Assembly (NCBI GenBank): GCA_964385705.1
Contig: CAYLQG010000047.1
Location: forward strand, 1-11,213
Source: DATKGN01 sp964385705
GTDB taxonomy: Bacteria; Patescibacteriota; Microgenomatia; UBA10105; UBA927
Direction of reading: 5' to 3'
Length of the DNA stretch: 11,213 bases
A model generated the notes under the pieces. It saw only the letters and a list, made by a program, of their open reading frames with translations. It did no database searches and was not told the origin of the DNA. A program made the translations under genes and the position numbers. Numbering within the stretch: the first letter of the stretch is position 1; each line of letters starts with the position of its first letter. Shown in pieces: positions 6,897-11,213 of the stretch.

Positions 6897-6912
6897 ACAC
6901 TAAATAGACAGC
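6897..6912 (-). promoter_or_regulatory. Weak NrdR-box-like site
   Basis: On the minus strand the 16 bases read GCTGTCTATTTAGTGT. By my alignment 11 of 16 agree with the known NrdR box acaCwAtATaTwGtgt, and the right half TATTTAGTGT is nearly perfect. NrdR boxes normally come in pairs about two or three helical turns apart; I found no good second copy, so this is tentative. Its position, about 35 bases upstream of the likely -10 box of nrdR, fits autoregulation. Confidence 0.25.
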
Positions 6913-7102
6913 GTCAACTAGCAATTTCTATATCAAACGGGGGCAAGAAAATTTCGTAGCCTCAACTGAAAACTCTTGAGGAAAAAGTTCGGTAATTACT
7001 TAGGCTCACCACTCTTTTAGTAACGGAATTACCTCGGATTCAGTATCCCTCAACAAAAGTTACTCAGTACGTTCTTTTCGCATCAAAGAAACGAAATAAA
7101 CG

Positions 7103-7124
7103 AATTTGTTACATTGAACAAATT
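7103..7124 (-). terminator. Possible weak terminator after the DUF5667-like gene
   Basis: AATTTGTT (7103-7110) and AACAAATT (7117-7124) form an 8-base stem with a 6-base loop, touching the stop codon at 7125-7123. On the minus strand it is followed by a T-rich stretch (CGTTTATTTCGTTTC). The stem is A/T rich, so an efficient intrinsic terminator is doubtful. Confidence 0.3.
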
Positions 7125-7728
7125 ACTGTAGTAATTTTGCCACTTGTGCTTCAAGTGCTTTTACGTCGGAAAGTGCACTTGTATAACTGGCCTTATCTCC
7201 GGCGCCGACTTTACCGATAAGATCGGTTAGCACTTCTTCATGTTTACTCAACGACTTTCCGAGCTGGTCTATAACATATCCCGGAATCGTTTGCCCCTGA
7301 GAGCTATACATCGTCGCTAATTGCACAGCCATCTTCATATTTTTTGAAGCGAGCATCATCGATTTTACACCGAGAGCTTTCTCATTCTTCGCATTCAAAA
7401 ATACACTCGCGTTTATATCCTTGTCACTCTCTAAAACATAAAACTCTATCTTCCGGACCGGGTCGGCGATAATCTTTTCCATGATCCAGTCGCGAACCTG
7501 CTTAAGAAAATAGAGCGGATTATCCGGCAGCATGCCGGGATACGGTAGCGCATACTCTACCGGTTGCTGCTGGTCTCCCGTTTGGGACACTCCTGCCGTA
7601 GTTGATGTCGAATTATTATTCTCCACCATAACAGTCGGCTGAACTTTCGTCGCAGCAAATGCCGGAGCTACAGAACCTAGCGCGAGGGCAATACACAATG
7701 CGGATAATAATACACCTATACGTTTCAT
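7123..7728 (-). CDS. Secreted DUF5667-like protein
   Basis: A 201-residue exported protein of unknown function. A classic signal peptide covers residues 1-25: positive MKR, a hydrophobic core and A-P-A-F-A before the likely cut. A Thr/Ser/Asn/Gln-rich stretch (about 30-57) looks like a flexible linker. The segment L-P-D-N-P-L-Y-F-L-K-Q-V-R-D at 67-80 and the D-P-V-R-K-I-E-F-Y-V-L-E-S-D helix that follows (89-102) match the DUF5667 pattern (proline-led PLYxLK entry, then helices). The rest is predicted long amphipathic helices. The start at 7728 is fixed by a near-perfect AAAGGAGG four bases upstream; the frame extends further but overlaps the HD gene. It lies 55 bases after the HD gene stop and may share its transcript. 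The 55-base gap holds a small GTACA/TGTAC dyad (7765-7777). Role in the envelope is inferred only from export. Confidence 0.85.
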   Translation of the reverse strand: MKRIGVLLSALCIALALGSVAPAFAATKVQPTVMVENNNSTSTTAGVSQTGDQQQPVEYALPYPGMLPDNPLYFLKQVRDWIMEKIIADPVRKIEFYVLESDKDINASVFLNAKNEKALGVKSMMLASKNMKMAVQLATMYSSQGQTIPGYVIDQLGKSLSKHEEVLTDLIGKVGAGDKASYTSALSDVKALEAQVAKLLQ

Positions 7729-7783
7729 GGATCCTCCTTTTATAAGAATCAAAATCGCCTTCATTGTACAGAGTGTACGTCGT

Positions 7784-8335
7784 TCAGGCAAGCGATGCAA
7801 CTTCTTGGGGTAAAACTCCTATACTGCTAAGTATTTGACGCTCCAGTTCTTTCACTTTCGGATAGCAGGCATCAAGCATTTTCACCGCCTCAGGAGGCAA
7901 GTGCTCATCCCGCCAGAGTTGAAAACGCTGATCAACGGTCAGAATCTCAAATTTCACCATTTTGTCGGCCAAATAAAGGAATTTTTCTTCGGATGTTTTG
8001 GGAACAAGTGCGGGATCTATAATTGCATGAAGCGGATGACGGCGGACAACCTCCGCTACCTCATCCATTCCCTCTTCATGTAAAACCCGAACCGCCGTAT
8101 CAGGATGCTGTTCACCGGGTAGTCGCGGAACAGCCTTATCAATATCATGAAGCAAACCACCAGCCCGAAGTAGTGGAATATTTATATCCGCGACAAAACC
8201 GACTTCCTGAGATTTTCTGGCGAAAAATAGTGCAACACGGGTAACGAGTGTTACATGCAACCGTTTTTTTTCCGGTAGTCCATATGTATTCCACAAAACT
8301 TTAGCCTGATCTTCAGTCGGAATCATACGGTTCAT
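7784..8335 (-). CDS. HD-domain phosphohydrolase
   Basis: A 183-residue soluble metal-dependent phosphohydrolase of the HD superfamily. Metal-ligand candidates are His27 (L-H-V-T-L), the H-D pair at 63-64 in G-G-L-L-H-D-I-D-K, His77 or His100 (R-R-H-P-L-H-A-I), and Asp124 in L-A-D-K. The layout H...HD...H...D, with the L-L-H-D-I-D-K-A-x-P-R-L-P-G-E-Q-H-P stretch, resembles HDIG-type predicted nucleases or phosphatases (COG1418/COG2316-like). The substrate cannot be named. An in-frame ATG at 8437 lies inside the divergent MFS gene and is rejected; ATG at 8335 is used, with ATG at 8326 equally possible. Neither has a Shine-Dalgarno sequence. A TATAAT at 8339-8334 would put transcription start right at the ATG of 8326, so a leaderless mRNA is likely. 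Confidence 0.85.
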   Translation of the reverse strand: MNRMIPTEDQAKVLWNTYGLPEKKRLHVTLVTRVALFFARKSQEVGFVADINIPLLRAGGLLHDIDKAVPRLPGEQHPDTAVRVLHEEGMDEVAEVVRRHPLHAIIDPALVPKTSEEKFLYLADKMVKFEILTVDQRFQLWRDEHLPPEAVKMLDACYPKVKELERQILSSIGVLPQEVASLA

Positions 8336-8357
8336 TATAATATAATAACTAATATAT
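8336..8357. promoter_or_regulatory. 22-bp divergent promoter between HD and MFS genes
   Basis: Only 22 bases, all but one of them A or T, separate the two divergent ATGs. On plus, TATAAT (8336-8341) lies 16 bases before the MFS ATG. On minus, TATAAT (8339-8334) overlaps the first HD ATG and sits 7 bases before the second (8326), with TTCATA 17 bases upstream as a fair -35. The -35 elements must lie inside the opposite gene. No ribosome-binding site is present on either side. Confidence 0.5.
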
Positions 8358-9542
8358 ATGAAAAAACCGGACAAAAATTCCAAAGGAGCTTCTTCAAATG
8401 TTTTTTTCATCGGACTTCTCAGTTTCTTCGGAGGCATCAGTCAGGATATTTTTGTCCCTGTTCTCCCTTTATATCTCGCGAATGTCCTGCATTTTGACAA
8501 ATCATTTATCGGACTATCTGAAGGACTCGTCACAAGCAGTGCAAGTGTATTCAGAATTGTCGCCGGCTATCTTTCGGATAAATTCCGGAAAAATAAACCG
8601 ATCGTATTCTTGGGATATTTTTTCTCGTTGGTTGCAAGACCCTTCTTGGCAATTATCACTTCGGGATACGGCGTATTGGGACTCCGCTTCCTTGATGGAG
8701 TTGGAAAAGGTGTTAAGGATTCACCGAAAGATGCGCTTATTGCTGATTCAACTCAACAAGCCGCACGCGGCCGCGGGTTCGGCATTGTGCGTGCCCTGGA
8801 TACAATGGGGTCCGTCGCGGGGCCACTTCTCCTTTTCGTTTTATTATATCTATTAAAAAATAATACATTAAAATATCATTATATTTTCTTCATTACTGCC
8901 CTACCGCTCGTTTTGACGCTGACCATTTTGTCATTTTACGTCAAAGAAATTCCAATCAGAAAAAACGAAGTTTCTGATGCCAGCAGTCCTCTTCCAAAAA
9001 AGTTCTATATATTTTTGGCAATCGTGATCTTTTTTTCTATCGGCAATTCTTCTGATACGTTTCTCATCCTCCGCTCACAAAACCTCGGCGTGAGCCTGCT
9101 TGGGATTCCGCTCGTTTACGCTCTCTTTAATTTTGTGTACGCGAGTGCTTCCATCCCGCTTGGTAGTTTATCCGATAAAATCGGTCGGGAGAAGGTCATT
9201 CTTATCGGATGGATATTCTACGCTCTCTCATATCTCGGATTTGCCGCAGCGAAATTAAGTTATGAGGCCTGGATTTTATTTGCGTTTTACGGAATTTATT
9301 ACGCCACAACTGAGGGTGTGGCAAAAGCGTATATTGCCGACCAGGTTGCAAGCAGTCACCGGGGCCGGGCATATGGTTTGTATAATGCGCTTGTAGGAAT
9401 TACCACACTGCCCGCTAGTTTTATCGCCGGATTCCTTTGGGATAAAATTTCACCGGCAGCGCCTTTTTATTTTTCCGCGATGGTTGCCACTCTGGCGGCG
9501 CTCCTCCTCGTTGTATACACGAGGTTTTCTAAGCATTTGTAA
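8358..9542 (+). CDS. Major facilitator superfamily (MFS) transporter
   Basis: A 394-residue, 12-helix secondary transporter in the cytoplasmic membrane, full length. Motif A appears in both halves: G-Y-L-S-D-K-F-R-K-N at 70-79 and G-S-L-S-D-K-I-G-R-E at 269-278. The segment R-F-L-D-G-V-G-K-G-V-K-D-S-P-K-D-A-L at 110-127 and T-E-G-V-A-K-A-Y-I-A-D at 318-328 are typical of the MJ1317-like group of prokaryotic MFS proteins, whose substrates are mostly unknown (drug or metabolite efflux is the usual guess). The ATG at 8358 is the only reasonable start and has no Shine-Dalgarno sequence. The gene converges on the kinase gene with 4 bases between stop codons. Nothing links it clearly to the B12 run. 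Confidence 0.93.
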   Translation: MKKPDKNSKGASSNVFFIGLLSFFGGISQDIFVPVLPLYLANVLHFDKSFIGLSEGLVTSSASVFRIVAGYLSDKFRKNKPIVFLGYFFSLVARPFLAIITSGYGVLGLRFLDGVGKGVKDSPKDALIADSTQQAARGRGFGIVRALDTMGSVAGPLLLFVLLYLLKNNTLKYHYIFFITALPLVLTLTILSFYVKEIPIRKNEVSDASSPLPKKFYIFLAIVIFFSIGNSSDTFLILRSQNLGVSLLGIPLVYALFNFVYASASIPLGSLSDKIGREKVILIGWIFYALSYLGFAAAKLSYEAWILFAFYGIYYATTEGVAKAYIADQVASSHRGRAYGLYNALVGITTLPASFIAGFLWDKISPAAPFYFSAMVATLAALLLVVYTRFSKHL

Positions 9543-9546
9543 TATG

Positions 9547-10116
9547 TTATGAAGTTGCGCCGAGCGCATGCAGAACAAGGTCAAGTGTTTCTTTCGGACC
9601 ATTAGAATACGTATCAATCGTCAGATCATAATATTTCGGATCCCAAAAATCCGTAACACCATACATCCGTTGCCATTTCGCAAAATTTGCGTCCTGCCGG
9701 TCATGGATGTGGCGTTTGGCGTCCTCAACAGAAAAATTATCACGGTTCACCAAACGGTCAATACGCAGAGAATCATCACATTGTAAAAGAATTTTAAGGA
9801 CATGCGGCAACCCTCGCATATTCCATCCGGCAATCCAGGATTCTACACAGAAATGCGCTTTCGGATCGGAGAGCTTCTTCCGCATCGCCGCATCTATCTG
9901 GTGATCGATATCGTCTCCGTAGTCGGTTGCAAGATGATGCTTCGGATCATCGGGTCTGTGTTTCCCGTTTTCGATTGCGAACTTTCTCGCCCACTCGCCT
10001 CCTGAAAACGTTTTCCACCCCCAGGATTCTACAACCGGTTTCAAATTGCGGAGAAGTGTCGACCGGCCCGCGCCGGGAGGGCCTGAGATTGCAACACTGC
10101 TATATTTTAATTCCAT
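9547..10116 (-). CDS. Cytidylate-kinase-like P-loop protein with Arg in Walker A
   Basis: A 189-residue P-loop protein resembling the small cytidylate-kinase-like family (archaeal Cmk / Cytidylate_kin2 type). The N-terminal strand and P-loop read V-A-I-S-G-P-P-G-A-G-R-S-T-L (8-21), and Arg18 replaces the invariant Walker A lysine. The codon is CGG, so a single-base slip from AAG is not the explanation. The remainder fits a nucleoside monophosphate kinase: V-E-S-W-I-A-G-W (91-98), a LID-like region with R-I-D-R-L-V-N-R-D (118-126), D-A-K-R-H-I-H-D-R-Q-D (132-142), K-W-Q-R-M-Y-G-V (147-154) and Y-Y-D-L-T-I-D-T (162-169). It could be an active kinase with Arg contacting phosphate, or a nucleotide-binding regulator. 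The start at 10116 has no Shine-Dalgarno sequence; a TTGTCG-17-TATAAT pair further upstream (minus strand, near 10210-10182) is a plausible promoter. Confidence 0.8.
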   Translation of the reverse strand: MELKYSSVAISGPPGAGRSTLLRNLKPVVESWGWKTFSGGEWARKFAIENGKHRPDDPKHHLATDYGDDIDHQIDAAMRKKLSDPKAHFCVESWIAGWNMRGLPHVLKILLQCDDSLRIDRLVNRDNFSVEDAKRHIHDRQDANFAKWQRMYGVTDFWDPKYYDLTIDTYSNGPKETLDLVLHALGATS

Positions 10117-10302
10117 AAATATTTAGATTACGAAAGTATTTATCCCCCGCTAGATTTTTCCGTTGTCAGAGGATATGTCTATTATAAGGCGCCATTGATC
10201 CCCCGACAATGCTCGGTATTAACCCTGAGTGATCGTGTCCCGAGTGGAGTCGGAGGAATCGAATGGGTTGACAATGGTCAATAATGGGTTTAATAATAGC
10301 CT
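10117..10302. promoter_or_regulatory. 186-base divergent regulatory region
   Basis: No gene is seen here. On minus, TTGTCG and TATAAT 17 bases apart can serve the kinase gene, giving a leader of nearly 60 bases. On plus, the promoter of the phosphoribosyltransferase gene lies at the right end. The middle is richer in G/C than the flanks and has short dyads, such as CCGA/TCGG (around 10204-10217) and CTCGG/CCGAG (around 10213-10245). I assign no function to the middle part. Confidence 0.5.
10268..10297 (+). promoter_or_regulatory. Leaderless promoter of the phosphoribosyltransferase gene with operator-like repeats
   Basis: A perfect -35 TTGACA (10268-10273) is followed after 18 bases by AATAAT (10292-10297, 5 of 6 to consensus). 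The ATG begins 5 bases later, at the expected transcription start, so the mRNA should be leaderless. The -35 is part of an inverted repeat TTGAC-AATG-GTCAA (10268-10281), and AATGGGTT occurs twice exactly 21 bases apart (10262-10269, 10283-10290), both compatible with a repressor or activator site. Confidence 0.65.
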
Positions 10303-10881
10303 ATGGCAATAGACTATCTACCGGTTTCCTGGGAAGAATATCACTCTCTTGCACGCAAACTTGCAGAGAAACTTCTCACCGATAAAGCGCGTGTTGACGA
10401 AGTAGTCGCCATCTCCCGCGGAGGATTAACGCTTGGACATCTCCTGACGGATCTCTTACGCGTCCCGATTTCCACCTTCACCATCCAAAGCTATTCTAAT
10501 CTCCTGGAAAAAGGAGAAGTAACCATAACGAAACCCCTCGCAACGCCGCTAAACGGCAAACGCGTACTTTTGGTTGACGACGTGTCAGACACCGGTACAA
10601 CACTGGAGCGGGCAATTGAGTATCTCAAAATGTTTTCACCAAAAAAAATATATACGCTGACGATGTTTTATAAACCCCACTCTGTCTATAAGCCGAATTA
10701 TTTTGCCAAAACCACTTCCGCCTGGATCATGTTCCCATATGAACCGGTGGAAACGGTGATCAATATTGTCAAAGGGATGAAAAAAGACGGAAAATCGGAA
10801 AAAGAAATTCAGACGCTGTTAAACACCCTCAATTGCAACAAAGACATTATTAAATTTGCCTATAGATTCTATCTTAGATAA
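10303..10881 (+). CDS. Phosphoribosyltransferase, COG2236-like (purine salvage type)
   Basis: A 192-residue cytoplasmic type I phosphoribosyltransferase. The PRPP-binding loop is clear: V-L-L-V-D-D-V-S-D-T-G-T-T-L at 88-101. The N-terminal W-E-E-Y (10-13), the V-A-I-S-R-G-G-L strand-loop (35-42, the PPi loop) and the W-I-M-F-P-Y-E motif at 141-147 (base-binding hood) match the COG2236 / xanthine-guanine-like group, which joins a free purine base to PRPP to make a nucleotide. The exact base cannot be read. The C-terminal tail (about 155-192) is longer than the minimal fold, mostly helical and basic, perhaps for oligomerisation. The ATG at 10303 lacks a Shine-Dalgarno sequence and sits at the expected transcription start. 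It is a single-gene unit, closed by the terminator at 10930. Nucleotide salvage fits an organism that recycles bases and nucleotides. Confidence 0.9.
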   Translation: MAIDYLPVSWEEYHSLARKLAEKLLTDKARVDEVVAISRGGLTLGHLLTDLLRVPISTFTIQSYSNLLEKGEVTITKPLATPLNGKRVLLVDDVSDTGTTLERAIEYLKMFSPKKIYTLTMFYKPHSVYKPNYFAKTTSAWIMFPYEPVETVINIVKGMKKDGKSEKEIQTLLNTLNCNKDIIKFAYRFYLR

Positions 10882-10929
10882 TCTCCGTACCTCTTGACGA
10901 ATTACCCTCTTGTCATGTATAAGAAAGCT

Positions 10930-10957
10930 AATAGGGCTTGTTTAGCGCCCTATTTTT
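10930..10957 (+). terminator. Intrinsic terminator after the phosphoribosyltransferase gene
   Basis: AATAGGGC (10930-10937) and GCCCTATT (10947-10954) form a perfect 8-base stem with a 9-base loop, followed by a short run of T (five T at 10953-10957). It lies about 50 bases after the stop codon and is the only strong intrinsic terminator in the window. Confidence 0.82.
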
Positions 10958-11111
10958 GATGGCAAATTAACGAACAAATTCATATTTGTGAGTTTAGTTG
11001 CCGATCAATCCGCCAATAATTGCAGCACGAGCCGCGCTACGAATAGTAGGTAAAGCAAGTGCTAAGATATGGCGGATATATTTATTTCCCGGCGCAATAA
11101 AGGAGTTTATT
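10958..11111 (+). other. Leader region of the right-edge gene, with nested inverted repeats
   Basis: Three nested pairings are seen: ATCCGCC/GGCGGAT (11008-11014, 11071-11077), AGCAC/GTGCT (11024-11028, 11059-11063) and CTAC/GTAG (11037-11040, 11046-11049). They could form one long hairpin in the leader RNA upstream of AAAGGAG and the ATG at 11112. An opposite-strand open frame covers the same bases, so the repeats may be chance. Confidence 0.3.
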
Positions 11112-11213
11112 ATGCTTGAAAATATTACACAATTAACTGGTGATACTGGTGTAACCGGTGTGGGTAAGGAGCTTCCCATCGTGTATGAAACCTTTGCAGC
11201 AGTTCGATTAGCT
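11112..11213 (+). CDS. Start of an uncharacterised gene, partial (3' end off right edge)
   Basis: An ATG with AAAGGAG six bases upstream opens a frame of 34 codons that reaches the window edge without a stop. The visible protein starts MLENITQLTGDTG and has no signal peptide or membrane segment in this piece. I do not recognise it. The evidence is the strong ribosome-binding site plus the position after a terminator. A minus-strand frame (10994-11179, also open to the edge) overlaps it fully and is the rival reading. Confidence 0.5.
   Translation, partial: MLENITQLTGDTGVTGVGKELPIVYETFAAVRLA

Larger units (their letters stand above)
6846..7122. other. 277-base A/T-rich intergenic region with inverted repeats, no gene seen
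   Basis: No open frame of note lies between nrdR and the DUF5667-like gene. Besides the nrdR promoter elements it holds several dyads. CCTCAA/TTGAGG is at 6960-6965 and 6976-6981. GGTAATTACT at 6993-7002 can pair in two parts with AGTAA and AATTACC at about 7019-7034. An 8-base AATTTGTT/AACAAATT repeat is at 7103-7124. The motif CTCAAC occurs twice (near 6961 and 7049). It could be a terminator region, a leader RNA or a small RNA gene; I cannot choose from one sequence. Confidence 0.4.

Noticed and set aside
8398..8856. Second plus-strand open frame within the MFS gene
   Set aside because: Out-of-frame shadow of the MFS coding sequence, which has clear motif A and GKG signatures.
10225..10275. 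tRNA-like 3' end (bases resembling a minus-strand GGAATCGAAC T-loop and acceptor)
   Set aside because: The T-stem bases do not pair, and no anticodon or D arm follows, so it is most likely chance.
10994..11179. Minus-strand 61-codon gene
   Set aside because: Not annotated because the opposite strand has a strong ribosome-binding site at 11106-11114; kept as a finding since the frame stays open to the edge.
1..11213. CRISPR array, insertion sequence or prophage
   Set aside because: No regularly spaced repeats, transposase or phage genes are visible.

Overview
The window looks like the chromosome of a small-genome, probably monoderm bacterium. A Patescibacteria/CPR (Parcubacteria-like) origin is my best guess. 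It rests on compact gene packing, very short divergent spacers, a DUF5667-type secreted protein, a stand-alone B12-dependent (class II) ribonucleotide reductase and moderate-to-low GC. This is inference: there is no rRNA or other phylogenetic marker here. All genes read with the standard stop codons, and no mobile element, CRISPR array or tRNA was found.

Left two thirds (about 1-8335, all minus strand). In transcription order: an HD-domain hydrolase (8335-7784); a secreted DUF5667-like protein (7728-7123); a 277-base intergenic region; then a run of seven genes: nrdR (6845-6399), nrdJ (6314-3840), a membrane-anchored SGNH hydrolase (3808-2744), a PduO-type cob(I)alamin adenosyltransferase (2740-2195), a compact cobalamin riboswitch (about 2191-2086), a membrane-anchored DUF4430 (transcobalamin C-terminal-like) protein (2083-1652), a DUF6580 membrane transport protein (1645-1136), and an unrecognised acidic protein that leaves the window at base 1. 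This run is the most interesting part. It brings together a B12-dependent enzyme (NrdJ), its repressor (NrdR), the enzyme that makes the active cofactor (ATR), and a B12-riboswitch-controlled block whose first two genes look like a surface B12 binder and an S-component-like permease. The riboswitch sits inside the run, after the ATR, so cofactor feedback would act on the acquisition block and not on the consuming enzymes.

Right third (8358-11213). An MFS transporter (plus) diverges from the HD gene across only 22 A/T base pairs. It converges, with 4 bases between stop codons, on a cytidylate-kinase-like P-loop protein (minus) whose Walker A lysine is arginine. A 186-base divergent region follows, then a COG2236-type phosphoribosyltransferase (plus) with a good promoter placed so that its mRNA would be leaderless, then a strong intrinsic terminator. 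A partial plus-strand gene with a strong Shine-Dalgarno sequence starts at 11112 and runs off the right edge.

A general pattern is that genes likely to be first in a transcript (nrdR, HD, MFS, phosphoribosyltransferase) have a -10 box almost touching the ATG and no Shine-Dalgarno sequence, whereas several internal genes (nrdJ, DUF4430, DUF5667) have clear ones.
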